Assembly: GCA_910578715.1 (NCBI GenBank)
Contig: CAJTRL010000028.1
Coordinates: 1-42,727 of the forward strand
DNA from: an uncultured Lachnospiraceae bacterium
Lineage (GTDB): Bacteria > Bacillota > Clostridia > Lachnospirales > Lachnospiraceae
Length of the DNA: 42,727 nt
Direction: 5' to 3'
The notes beneath the pieces were generated by a model. It saw only the letters and a list, made by a program, of their open reading frames with translations. It was not told the DNA's origin and made no database searches. A program made the translations under genes and the position numbers. Shown here piece by piece: positions 30,453 through 38,531 of this stretch. The stretch's first letter is position 1. The number at the start of each line of letters is the position of its first letter.

Positions 30453-31403
30453 TCATTCTGCCGCAGAAGCGGCGCTTGTCACCAAATCCAGATTCCGCTC
30501 GAAAATATTGGTCAGGCTGACGCTTTCCTTATAATAAAGAGAAGTATCGCCATTGACGGAAATCTGTACTTTATTGATATTAGGCAGTTCTATTAAAGAA
30601 TTGGTAATCGAATATATCGTAACATCGCTCGTTACGCTGTAAGGCTGCGTCAGAAACGCCTCGTCGAAGTTTACATAACATATTCTGTCGTTGACCGTAA
30701 CGCTCAGCAGCTTTGCCGCCGGATTGATGGTCGGATAACTTCCGGCCGCCGTCGGACCCTCGATTAACTTTTCCACCACCAGTTTTTCCAGGGAAATATT
30801 GCTGTTATAGACAACGTTCCGCTGGTTCTCCTCCACCAGCATGTCTCCGTTTTCATTGGCGAAATACAGGCGGAGATTGACTTTTTCATAAGTATTGATT
30901 TCATCCCCCGCATTGTCGATAAAAGTGTCCGCCGACATCGTGCCGATGGCTACGTTATTGCTGTCCGTCAACGGCTCGTTCAAAATGGTAAACGCAATAT
31001 ATTTTACATCGGCTATCTGGGACAGCGTCCGGACGATTGCGGCCCGCACAAGAACTTCTTTGATATTATCCATATCCTTATACTGCTCGTTAAAATTCAG
31101 CGTGAGCTTCTCTCCGTCCCAGGAATAATCGAGCAGCTCAAAGTTTTCCGCAAGAGGCGCCTTATACTCCTTTTTCTCCGCCCTCGTGGAAAGCTGCTCC
31201 ATCAGCTCATTCAGCAGAAGCTGACTGTCCTCCGTCTCCGTCTGGTAAGGGTTTGAAAAAATACCCGTCTCGTCATTGTTTACATAATATATTTCATAGG
31301 ATTTTCCCGATACAGTTTCTTCATCTTTTCCGCATGCCGTCACGAAAACAATGGACGCCAGAAACAGCAGCGGAAGCACTTTTTTCCTGATAAAAAGTTT
31401 CAT
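30453..31403 (-). CDS. GerMN-domain lipoprotein
   Basis: 316 residues from ATG 31403 in a CTGAGAGAAAGGCATG leader (13 nt from AAAGG). Signal peptide with lipobox VTAC (Cys at 24 of this reading), so an exported lipoprotein. Two GerMN-type repeats of about 110 residues follow (YEIYYVNNDETG, LNFNEQYKDMD; then LRLYFANENGD and VNFDEAFLTQ). GerMN domains occur in the sporulation/germination protein GerM and in two-component-associated lipoproteins such as LpqB. Here it directly follows a histidine kinase, so a role in sensing is plausible. Its last codons form part of a GCCGC palindrome. Confidence 0.88.
   Translation of the reverse strand: MKLFIRKKVLPLLFLASIVFVTACGKDEETVSGKSYEIYYVNNDETGIFSNPYQTETEDSQLLLNELMEQLSTRAEKKEYKAPLAENFELLDYSWDGEKLTLNFNEQYKDMDNIKEVLVRAAIVRTLSQIADVKYIAFTILNEPLTDSNNVAIGTMSADTFIDNAGDEINTYEKVNLRLYFANENGDMLVEENQRNVVYNSNISLEKLVVEKLIEGPTAAGSYPTINPAAKLLSVTVNDRICYVNFDEAFLTQPYSVTSDVTIYSITNSLIELPNINKVQISVNGDTSLYYKESVSLTNIFERNLDLVTSAASAAE
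30460..30473 (-). repeat. pre-SD palindrome of comEC inside the GerMN coding end
   Basis: GCCGC-AGAA-GCGGC, perfect 5-bp stem, followed on the minus strand by AGAATGAGAGG-TGTC-ATG. Same arrangement as at 10855 and 19032, but here the element also encodes the final residues of the GerMN protein. Confidence 0.6.
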
Positions 31404-31441
31404 ACAGATGACCATGCCTTTCTCTCAGCCCGCAGTATTTT

Positions 31442-32914
31442 TTATGATACCGCGATATATGTCAGCGGGATTTTTACGGTGAAAGTCGTGCCCTCTCCTT
31501 CCTCGCTGACAACTTTAATCGTTCCTCTGTGCATCAGGACGGCGCTTCTCGTAATCGACAGGCCAAGTCCCGTTCCTTCGATTTCCTTTGAATGGGACTT
31601 ATCTACCCGATAGAAACGTTCATAGATGTGCTCGGTGCAGTCCTCCGGTATGCCGATACCCGAATCCGCCACTTCCACGGTAAAAAACTGATAGTCCGCA
31701 TCCACGGTCACTTTAACCCATCCGTGCTCCTTATTGTATTTGATTGCATTTTCTATCAAATTTGTAATAACTAATGTTATTTTAACTTCGTCAATTGCCG
31801 CCGTAACCGGCCTGATGCTTTCATAAACCAGCTCAATATCCCTTTTGATGGCAATCGGCCTGAGCCTTCTCATAATCAGTTCGACTAAAAGATTGACGTC
31901 CACCTGGGAAATATTGAGCCCCGACGCCGCCCTGTCCATTCTGGTCAGCGCCAGCAAATCGTTAATGATTTTATTTTCCCGGTCGATTTCCGTCGCAATG
32001 TCTTCCATAAACTCCCGGTACAGCTCCACAGGCACATCTTCCTGTCCCCGCAGCGAATCCGCCAGCACTTTAATGGAGGTAATCGGAGTTTTCAGTTCAT
32101 GGGAAACGTTGGAGACAAATTCCTGTCTGGAATCATCCAGTACTTTCATGCGGCCAAGCACCTGATTAAAGGCATCCCCGATATGTTCCGTTTCCAGATA
32201 ATCCGGTACGGAAATCGGGTCGTTTTTGTACCCTTCCTTGACCTGGCTCAAAGCATCTGTTATTTTTTCAAAAGGTCTGATTAATAGATTGGACAGCACA
32301 ATGGACAAAAGCAGCATTGCGATAATAACAATGACTTCCACCACAAGCGCCTGTCTGCTCAGAATTTCCATCGTTACGGTAATATTATCCGTGGAAACGC
32401 TGGTCAGCATCACGCCCTGTATCACGTCAAATTTTTTCCCGTTCTCTCCCGGAACATCCATGACCACCGTTTCCGTAATCGGTATTGTCATTTCGATATA
32501 ACCGTTCCCCGCGTCGTATTTGCTCGTATTCTCGCCCTTCATACAACGGATGACTTCCTCGGAAACAATCGTCTTTCCCTCGCTGATGCCGTAAGTATCT
32601 TTGAGTACTTTCAGATTATGGTTGATGATAAGAACACGTCCGTCATACAGGTTGGAAAGCTGGCTTAACTCCGCATTAATCACTTCCGAGGAAGTGTCCT
32701 GCATGTATCGGTAGGCAATCAGATGATTGGCCAGAATCCGTAACTGCGCCTGTACATCGGACGTACGCACGCTCACCGCCCGGTGTTCGTAGTTCTCCAG
32801 AATCGCATACCGCATGAAAACACAGGGTATCATCCCTACGATAAACAAAATAAGAAAAAGGCGCACTTTCAGGCTGCGCAGAATCTTTAATTTTCTAAAA
32901 TTCCATCTATGCAA
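31442..32914 (-). CDS. sensor histidine kinase (WalK/PhoR-like, HAMP)
   Basis: 490 residues. TM1 about 17-35; extracytoplasmic sensor domain about 40-190; TM2 about 192-214; HAMP about 215-270; dimerisation domain with FVSNVSHELKTPITSIKVL (phospho-His); ATPase domain with NLIENAIKYNKEH, ADSGIGIPED and GTGLGLSI. The longest start is a TTG at 32914, overlapping the end of the response-regulator gene by 8 bp; AGG lies eight nt before it. No ATG or GTG gives the complete TM1, so a TTG start with translational coupling is preferred. Partner of the regulator at 32907-33593. Confidence 0.9.
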   Translation of the reverse strand: MHRWNFRKLKILRSLKVRLFLILFIVGMIPCVFMRYAILENYEHRAVSVRTSDVQAQLRILANHLIAYRYMQDTSSEVINAELSQLSNLYDGRVLIINHNLKVLKDTYGISEGKTIVSEEVIRCMKGENTSKYDAGNGYIEMTIPITETVVMDVPGENGKKFDVIQGVMLTSVSTDNITVTMEILSRQALVVEVIVIIAMLLLSIVLSNLLIRPFEKITDALSQVKEGYKNDPISVPDYLETEHIGDAFNQVLGRMKVLDDSRQEFVSNVSHELKTPITSIKVLADSLRGQEDVPVELYREFMEDIATEIDRENKIINDLLALTRMDRAASGLNISQVDVNLLVELIMRRLRPIAIKRDIELVYESIRPVTAAIDEVKITLVITNLIENAIKYNKEHGWVKVTVDADYQFFTVEVADSGIGIPEDCTEHIYERFYRVDKSHSKEIEGTGLGLSITRSAVLMHRGTIKVVSEEGEGTTFTVKIPLTYIAVS

Positions 32915-33593
32915 AGTAATAACCTACTCCCCATTTTGTATGCACATACACCGGCTCGCTCGGCGTACTCTCGATTTTTTCTCTCAGCCGTCTGATATGT
33001 ACGTCCACCGTACGCACATCGCCCGGATAGTCGCTGCCCCAGATAATATTCAGAAGGTTTTCCCGACTGTATACTTTATTGGGATTTTTCATCAGCAGTT
33101 CCAGAACTTCAAATTCTTTTGCCGTCAGATTTACTTCCCGGTTTTTAATATAGACTCTTCTTCCGTCGCAGTCTAAACGCATATCCCGGTTTTCGATGAT
33201 TCTTTCATCCTCCTTATCATCATTCTTTTTCCCGGTTCTGCGCATGATGGCCTTAATACGCGCTTTCACTTCCAGAATATTAAACGGCTTGGTAATATAA
33301 TCGTCCGCCCCATATTCAAGACCGAGTATCTTGTCCATATCTTCTCCTTTGGCCGTCAGCATTACAATCGGCGTATTGGAAAATTCCCGAATCTGCTGGC
33401 ACACTTCAAATCCCGTCATCTTCGGCAGCATCACATCTAACAGAATCATATCGTAAGCGTTTCTTTTCGCCAGTTCCAGCGCCTCTTCCCCGTCATATGC
33501 ACAATCCACATCCATGCCGTCCTGTTCCAGGCTGAAACGGATTCCCTTCACGATTAACTTTTCATCGTCCACAACCAATACTCTTCTACCCAT
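32907..33593 (-). CDS. OmpR-family response regulator (WalR/PhoB-like)
   Basis: 228 residues. Receiver with VVDDEK, phospho-Asp in MILLDVMLPKMTGFEV (about residue 53), and Lys in DDYITKPFN. Winged-helix effector (about 130-228) with LTAKEFEVLELLMKNP and VDVHIRRLREKIE, and the terminal WGVGYYF. Start after GGGGATTAGT. Placed between comEA and the kinase. The overall look is WalR/YycF-like, but the usual walHIJ genes are not adjacent, so orthology to the essential WalRK system is uncertain. Confidence 0.93.
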   Translation of the reverse strand: MGRRVLVVDDEKLIVKGIRFSLEQDGMDVDCAYDGEEALELAKRNAYDMILLDVMLPKMTGFEVCQQIREFSNTPIVMLTAKGEDMDKILGLEYGADDYITKPFNILEVKARIKAIMRRTGKKNDDKEDERIIENRDMRLDCDGRRVYIKNREVNLTAKEFEVLELLMKNPNKVYSRENLLNIIWGSDYPGDVRTVDVHIRRLREKIESTPSEPVYVHTKWGVGYYFA

Positions 33594-33607
33594 ACTAATC
33601 CCCTGTT

Positions 33608-34498
33608 CTAATTTACGGTAATCTTATCTTTTATCTTCTCAAAAGTTCCCTGCTTTATGCCACTGACCTTCATAATATCCTCAATGGACGCAAACTCGCC
33701 GTTTTCCTGACGGTATTTTACGATTGCCGCCGCTTTTCCCGCGCCGATACCGGAAATCGAACTCAGCTCGCTTTCCGTCGCGGTATTGATATTCACAAGC
33801 GCACCTAAGCTGCCTGCACTCCCCGCGGATTCCGCAGCACTTCCCACCGCAGTTCCGGTATCTGCCACGCTTCCCGTTCCCGCCGCCATCCCGCTTCCTC
33901 CGGCGTTTTCCCGCATCCCGGTCTGCCATATTTCCCGGTATGAATCGTCCGCCTTTACCGCTTCCGCTTCTTCCTCCGTCGGAACGACAAGCCGCTGGCC
34001 GTCTGCCAGAACGCCCGCCTGATTGATAAAATCTTCACAGGCATTTTCCGCAAATCCTCCCGCCGCTTCTATGCCCTGATAAACCCTGCTTCCGGCCTCC
34101 AACGCATAAACACCCGGCTTTTTAACCGCGCCGCAAATATGTACATAAATCTCCGGCTGCACCATCGCCGCCGAAGATTCCAAACCGCTTCCCGGCTCCG
34201 CACCCGGATTCTCCACCGCCTGGCTCCCTGTGCCGGCCGCTACTGGATTCTGCACAGTCTGACCGTCTGCACTGACCGCTCCCGGTGTCTGCACCAGCTG
34301 ACCTTCTGCGCTGGCCGCATCCGGTGTCTGCTCCGCCCGGCCGTCTGCACTGGCTGCGTCCGGTGTCTGCTCCGCTTCGTTTTCCTGTCCGGCGGGTTCT
34401 AAAACAAGCTCGTTACGCCCGGTACAGGCGCTTAACATAAGAACTGCAAAAACACAAAAGATTCCCCTCATAAATTGTTTGATAAATGATGTACGCAT
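33608..34498 (-). CDS. comEA: ComEA-like lipoprotein with SLBB and helix-hairpin-helix domains
   Basis: 296 residues. Signal peptide with lipobox LSAC (Cys25) rather than the usual transmembrane anchor. Residues 42-106 are five 13-residue repeats (EQTPDAASADGRA type). Then an SLBB/soluble-ligand-binding domain (about 114-172, IYVHICGAVKKPGVY), a Gly/Ala/Ser-rich linker (about 195-232), and a C-terminal tandem helix-hairpin-helix (233-296, NINTATESELSSISGIGAGKA in outline). ComEA binds incoming DNA outside the membrane and hands it to ComEC. Start after GGAAAGGAAACT. First gene of a probable comEA-RR-HK-gerMN-comEC operon. Confidence 0.88.
   Translation of the reverse strand: MRTSFIKQFMRGIFCVFAVLMLSACTGRNELVLEPAGQENEAEQTPDAASADGRAEQTPDAASAEGQLVQTPGAVSADGQTVQNPVAAGTGSQAVENPGAEPGSGLESSAAMVQPEIYVHICGAVKKPGVYALEAGSRVYQGIEAAGGFAENACEDFINQAGVLADGQRLVVPTEEEAEAVKADDSYREIWQTGMRENAGGSGMAAGTGSVADTGTAVGSAAESAGSAGSLGALVNINTATESELSSISGIGAGKAAAIVKYRQENGEFASIEDIMKVSGIKQGTFEKIKDKITVN
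34181..34375 (-). repeat. five 39-bp coding repeats in comEA
   Basis: Encodes residues 42-106 as five 13-residue units: AEQTPDAASADGR, AEQTPDAASAEGQ, LVQTPGAVSADGQ, TVQNPVAAGTGSQ and AVENPGAEPGSGL. The first units are nearly identical and later ones decay, the usual pattern of a tandem expansion. It probably forms a flexible stalk lifting the DNA-binding part away from the membrane. Confidence 0.85.
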
Positions 34499-34514
34499 AG
34501 TTTCCTTTCCGCTT

Positions 34515-34531
34515 CTCCGGCCATGCCGGAG
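34515..34531 (-). repeat. pre-SD palindrome of comEA
   Basis: CTCCGGC-CAT-GCCGGAG, perfect 7-bp stem, four nt before GGAAAGGAAACT-ATG on the minus strand. Confidence 0.6.
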
Positions 34532-34564
34532 AGGCTCAGGAAGTCCCCGCTATGCACTTCTTTT

Positions 34565-34593
34565 ATTGTAAAATAAATTTAAGTCTATGTCCA
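34565..34593 (-). promoter_or_regulatory. predicted promoter of the comEA operon
   Basis: Minus strand TGGACA (34588-34593), 17-nt spacer, TACAAT (34565-34570). It overlaps the last codons of the YdcZ-like gene. Start would be near 34558. Confidence 0.6.
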
Positions 34594-35016
34594 CTTAAAA
34601 ATAATAATTCCCAGAATTGCAATGCCCATTCCGGTCAGCTTACGCACCTCGAGCGGCTGTTTTTCCACGCCGAAGAGTCCTAACAGCTCGATGACATATG
34701 CCACAATGAGCTGCGCAATAACGATAAGCATCGCGGCCTTTGCCGGGCCAAGCATTTCCATTGCCTTGATAACGGTATAAGTAATAAACGCTCCTATCGC
34801 CCCGCCCAACAACATGTATTTGGGCTGTACTTTGAACAGGACGCCGAAAGAAGTGCGGTCCGCAAAAAGCCACGCCCCCAGACAGACAAGCAGCGCCGTG
34901 AACTGCACGAAGGCATTGGCAACCCAGATACTGGATGATTTGGTAACCTGTGTATTAAACACCCCCTGAACGCTCATAAGAGCGCCGGACAATAACGCGA
35001 TGATAAATCCAAACAT
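34585..35016 (-). CDS. YdcZ-like (DUF606) DMT-family transporter
   Basis: 143 residues from ATG 35016 (AAGGGAGTCGTC before it). Five hydrophobic helices without large loops: GFIIALLSGALMSVQGVFN in outline, ANAFVQFTALLVCLGAWLF, YMLLGGAIGAFITYTVI, AAMLIVIAQLIVAYVIELL and GMGIAILGIIIF. This is half the size of a ten-helix DMT protein and fits the DUF606 family, which forms dimers or paired genes. No partner gene is present. Substrate unknown. Confidence 0.82.
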   Translation of the reverse strand: MFGFIIALLSGALMSVQGVFNTQVTKSSSIWVANAFVQFTALLVCLGAWLFADRTSFGVLFKVQPKYMLLGGAIGAFITYTVIKAMEMLGPAKAAMLIVIAQLIVAYVIELLGLFGVEKQPLEVRKLTGMGIAILGIIIFKWT

Positions 35017-35094
35017 GACGACTCCCTTCTTTTTCCAAAACAACGTCTTACTACAAGTTTGCGGCCTGGCAGAAAAGGTTTTTCCTGTCCGTGC

Positions 35095-35127
35095 AAAAAA
35101 ATACAAGATGACCGAAATCATCTTGTA
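35095..35127 (-). terminator. strong rho-independent terminator after the DUF3788 gene
   Basis: Minus strand TACAAGATGA-TTTCGG-TCATCTTGTA followed by seven T: a perfect 10-bp stem with a T tract. It closes the transcript carrying the DUF3788 gene and probably the whole arginine operon. Confidence 0.9.
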
Positions 35128-35196
35128 CTATCATGCCCTGATATCATAAAAAATATGCGCTGCCCAAAAACTTATATTTCCCGACAAACCGGAGAT

Positions 35197-35616
35197 TTAA
35201 CAATTTCTACGAATCTTGATTAAACGTAAAACATCATTATACAAATCTCCCTTATCCTCCAAATCAATCATTAACCATCTTTGTCCATTTCCTTCCTGAG
35301 TCTGGTGATATATATCAGACAATTCAGCCGTACATTCCGGCAGAATAGCCTCAACAAGTACTTTTTCCTTTACGCCAGCAACAATCATAACCGTAAAATA
35401 ATTTTCTCTTGGATAGACAGTACACAATGTTTTTCCTGCTTTTTTGAATTTTATATTCCAGCCCTTTTCCCAGCTGCATGAACTGTATTCTATTTTTTCT
35501 TTACATTTATACGTTTCTTTGATTTCCGAACAAAATTGCATGAAAACAGGATTTCTGACAAACTCGTTTATTTGCGTAATAGCGGGACAGTAATTCTTAT
35601 CTTGTAAATCAGTCAT
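35197..35616 (-). CDS. DUF3788 family protein
   Basis: 139 residues from ATG 35616, preceded by GGAGGAATCTGTCAAT. The longer frame to 35661 has no SD, and the shorter length fits the family. Recognisable segments: WEKGWNIKFKKAGKTLCTVYP, FTVMIVAGVKEK and RWLMIDLEDKGDLYNDVLRLI in outline, typical of DUF3788. Function unknown; no membrane segments. Base composition is visibly more AT-rich than its neighbours, suggesting later acquisition. It follows the solute-binding protein by 76 nt and precedes the terminator. Confidence 0.75.
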   Translation of the reverse strand: MTDLQDKNYCPAITQINEFVRNPVFMQFCSEIKETYKCKEKIEYSSCSWEKGWNIKFKKAGKTLCTVYPRENYFTVMIVAGVKEKVLVEAILPECTAELSDIYHQTQEGNGQRWLMIDLEDKGDLYNDVLRLIKIRRNC

Positions 35617-35692
35617 ATTGACAGATTCCTCCATCGTAAGATTTTCAGTATCATAGGACATAAGATATATCCGGCCGCTTCAAGTGAAGAAT

Positions 35693-37306
35693 CTACTCCG
35701 TCTCTGCCTCCATCCCTTCATCCAGATACTCTTCTTCCGGGATAATATCCTCCGGGACGTCGATATATTCTTCCGTATACGCTTCGCCTCTGACCTGCGT
35801 CATAATTTTCTCGGAAAGGGATTTCAATTCCGCGTTCGCATCGTTTCCGACCCAGATTCGCGCAAAAGCGATTTCCATTTCCACCCAGTAATTGCTCGTT
35901 CCTATCATTTTGGGGTTTGGCGCGGACTTTTCATATTCCTCTATAAATGCCTGGACATTCTCATTTTCAAAAGTAACACCTGTTTTTGCCGGAATTTTTC
36001 CCGTTCTGTCATAAAGATTATCTACGTTATAACAGGACAAATACACCGCAAAATCATTCGCCATGTCTTTGTGTTCGGAATATCCGTTGACGACGACGCA
36101 CTGTGTCACCGACAGGGATTTGGACACCAGCTCTTCGTTTACGTCCGGGAGAAGGGAAGTGCCGTACTCATACTGAAATTCCCCGTTTTCCTTCGCTTCC
36201 TCTATCTTCGCCAGCGCGTCCGTCGTTACCACGGTGTATACGATTTTTCCGTCAATGAAATCCTGCAGAATACCGGCATAACTGGTTTCCTCCGCATCAA
36301 TGGAAAAAAACTGGTTCAGATTCTGGTAAACCCGCATGCAGCGAATCGCGTCTTCGTTGTAAATATTGATGGAATCGTCTCTGTCTCCCGAAGGGCCTCC
36401 TACATCAATATAATTTCCGACAAAGAAATAATTATAAAAAATGTCCGATACATCCCATTTAAAAATTGCCTCTACCTGTTCCGGCGCGTCGTATACGTCC
36501 GCAAACGCCCGGATATCGTCGATTGTTTTGGGAAGCGTCTCTTCTACCCGCGCCGCAACCTCCGCTTCGTCGATACCGTCCGGCTCCTGAGACTCTCCGG
36601 CACTGTCTGGTGCATCGCCGTCCGGCGCATTGCCGTCCGCAGCCGCAGAGCCATCCGCTCCGTCCGATGCGCCTGAACTGTCCGTTTCCACCGCCTCTTC
36701 TTCCGGCCCGTTCTGTGCGAGCGCGGCCTCCGCCGCTTCCGCTTCCGCCACATCCCGTTCCGCCTCTATCTGTGCCCGCGCCCAGTCCTCCAGATAAGTC
36801 TTATTATATAAAAAAGAGCTTGTCTCGAAATAGAGCGGATAGCCGATTTGTTTTCCGTGGTAAGTCGCCGCCTGGACGGCGGTGGGCGTATAAAAATTTT
36901 CCAGGGAAGGAACGCCCTCCGGCACCTGGATTTCCGAAGCAAGCCCGGCCAGATACGCTTTTTCCAGAGAATCATTTCCTACAATGTATAAATCCGGCAG
37001 TTCCTCGGAATGAAGAGATGCCTGGTTCAGCGTTTCCAGATATTCCGCGCCGGAAGTATATACCGGTATTACGCGGGCTTCTTCCTGATAATCGTTATAG
37101 GCGACCGCCACGCTGCTTAAATAATCCGTCATCGCTTCATCCGTATACCACAAGTACAGCGTTTCCCTATGTCCAAAAAGGGGTTCTTCTATCTCTTCCG
37201 TCTCCTCCGCCGGCTCTACCGTAAGTCCGGTACGGCTGACCGCATATAATGCGCCGGCCGCGCACGCAATCAGCAGAACGGTAAAAAGTCTTTTTCTAAA
37301 AATCAC
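35693..37306 (-). CDS. extracellular solute-binding protein, orphan, at the end of the arg operon
   Basis: 537 residues, GTG start at 37306 (AGGAGAACAGGT before it), 10 nt after the argD stop. N-terminal signal or lipobox region LLIAC (Cys15); the short hydrophobic core leaves lipoprotein versus anchor open. Family 1 solute-binding fold: LYLWYTDEAMTDYL, LPDLYIVGNDSLEKAYLAGL in outline, IGYPLYFETSSFLYNK, DFIDGKIVYTVVTTDAL. Residues about 178-255 are an acidic Ala/Asp/Gly-rich insertion, and the C-terminus (about 510-537) is very acidic. No ABC permease or ATPase is near. Ligand unknown; co-transcription with arginine genes hints at an amino-acid link. Confidence 0.8.
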   Translation of the reverse strand: MIFRKRLFTVLLIACAAGALYAVSRTGLTVEPAEETEEIEEPLFGHRETLYLWYTDEAMTDYLSSVAVAYNDYQEEARVIPVYTSGAEYLETLNQASLHSEELPDLYIVGNDSLEKAYLAGLASEIQVPEGVPSLENFYTPTAVQAATYHGKQIGYPLYFETSSFLYNKTYLEDWARAQIEAERDVAEAEAAEAALAQNGPEEEAVETDSSGASDGADGSAAADGNAPDGDAPDSAGESQEPDGIDEAEVAARVEETLPKTIDDIRAFADVYDAPEQVEAIFKWDVSDIFYNYFFVGNYIDVGGPSGDRDDSINIYNEDAIRCMRVYQNLNQFFSIDAEETSYAGILQDFIDGKIVYTVVTTDALAKIEEAKENGEFQYEYGTSLLPDVNEELVSKSLSVTQCVVVNGYSEHKDMANDFAVYLSCYNVDNLYDRTGKIPAKTGVTFENENVQAFIEEYEKSAPNPKMIGTSNYWVEMEIAFARIWVGNDANAELKSLSEKIMTQVRGEAYTEEYIDVPEDIIPEEEYLDEGMEAETE

Positions 37307-37316
37307 ACCTGTTCTC

Positions 37317-38510
37317 CTATCTTTCGGACAGACATTCCCGCAGAATATCCGTCATCTCGTCAATATGCTCCCTGGCAATGATGAGCGCGGGCACGAAACG
37401 AATGATATTGCTTCCGGCGTTAATCAGAATCAGCCCTTTTTCCATGGCCTTGCCGATAATTCCGCCAACCGGCTCTTTCAGGACAAGCCCCTGCATCAGT
37501 CCGGCGCCGCGTCTTGTCTCGATAATGTCAAATTCCGCCGCCAGCGCATCCAGTTTTTCTTCCAGATAAGCGCCCGTCTCCCGCACATGCTCCAGGATAT
37601 GTTCTTTTTCATACAAATCAAGTACTTTACAAATGGCCGCGCACGCCAGCGGATTTCCGCCGTAAGTCGTTCCGTGGTCGCCCGCTTTCAGAGAGTTCTG
37701 CCCCACCTTTTCCGTCATCAGGAACGCCCCCACCGGAACGCCGCAGCCCAGCGCTTTGGCAGTAGTCATAATATCCGGTTTTATGCCGAATTTCTGCCAC
37801 GCATAAAAATACCCGGTTCTTCCCATGCCGCACTGAATCTCATCCAGAATCAGCAGAATATCCCGCTCGTCGCACAGTTTTCTTATTTTCTGCAGAAACG
37901 CTTCTTCCGCCGGGTAAAGTCCGCCCTCTCCCTGCACCGTTTCCAATAAAATAGCGCATGTTTTTTCATTTACGTTTGCCATCACGCTGTCGAAGTCGTT
38001 CAAATCCGCAAACCGGATATTGCCAATCATCGGTTCAAAAGCCTCTCTGTAATGGGGATTTCCCGTTACGGAAAGCGCCCCAAACGTTCTGCCGTGAAAC
38101 GAATGGTTCATCGCTATGATTTCATGGTCAGTCTTCCCATCTTTTAAATAAGCATACTTTCTGGCCGCTTTGATGGCGCCTTCCACCGCTTCCGCGCCGC
38201 TGTTTGTAAAAAAGACCCGGTCCATGCCGGAAACTTTCTTTAACTTCTTCGCAGCTTCGATGGCCGGTATATTATAATAATAGTTGGAAGTATGAATAAT
38301 CTTGTCTATCTGCGCTTTCAGCGCGTCGTTATATTCCCGGTTCCCGTAGCCGAGCGCAAAAACCGCGATTCCCGACACAAAATCCAGGTATTTTTTCCCC
38401 TCCATATCATACAGGTAAACACCCTCGCCTTTTTCCAGAACAACCTGGTAACGGTTATAGGTATGTAAAAGCGCCTTCTCCGCCTCGTCGATATATTCCT
38501 TCATCAGCAT
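37317..38510 (-). CDS. argD: acetylornithine aminotransferase
   Basis: 397 residues. PLP enzyme that transaminates N-acetylglutamate semialdehyde to N-acetylornithine; cytosolic. Motifs: YLDFVSGIAVFALGY, FFTNSGAEAVEGAIKAARK in outline, LLILDEIQCGMGRTGY (PLP-ring Asp) and MTTAKALGCGVPVGAF with the Schiff-base Lys. Start after GGAGGGTTATAATA. It lies 21 nt downstream of argB. Confidence 0.95.
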   Translation of the reverse strand: MLMKEYIDEAEKALLHTYNRYQVVLEKGEGVYLYDMEGKKYLDFVSGIAVFALGYGNREYNDALKAQIDKIIHTSNYYYNIPAIEAAKKLKKVSGMDRVFFTNSGAEAVEGAIKAARKYAYLKDGKTDHEIIAMNHSFHGRTFGALSVTGNPHYREAFEPMIGNIRFADLNDFDSVMANVNEKTCAILLETVQGEGGLYPAEEAFLQKIRKLCDERDILLILDEIQCGMGRTGYFYAWQKFGIKPDIMTTAKALGCGVPVGAFLMTEKVGQNSLKAGDHGTTYGGNPLACAAICKVLDLYEKEHILEHVRETGAYLEEKLDALAAEFDIIETRRGAGLMQGLVLKEPVGGIIGKAMEKGLILINAGSNIIRFVPALIIAREHIDEMTDILRECLSER

Positions 38511-38531
38511 TATTATAACCCTCCCCGTTGG

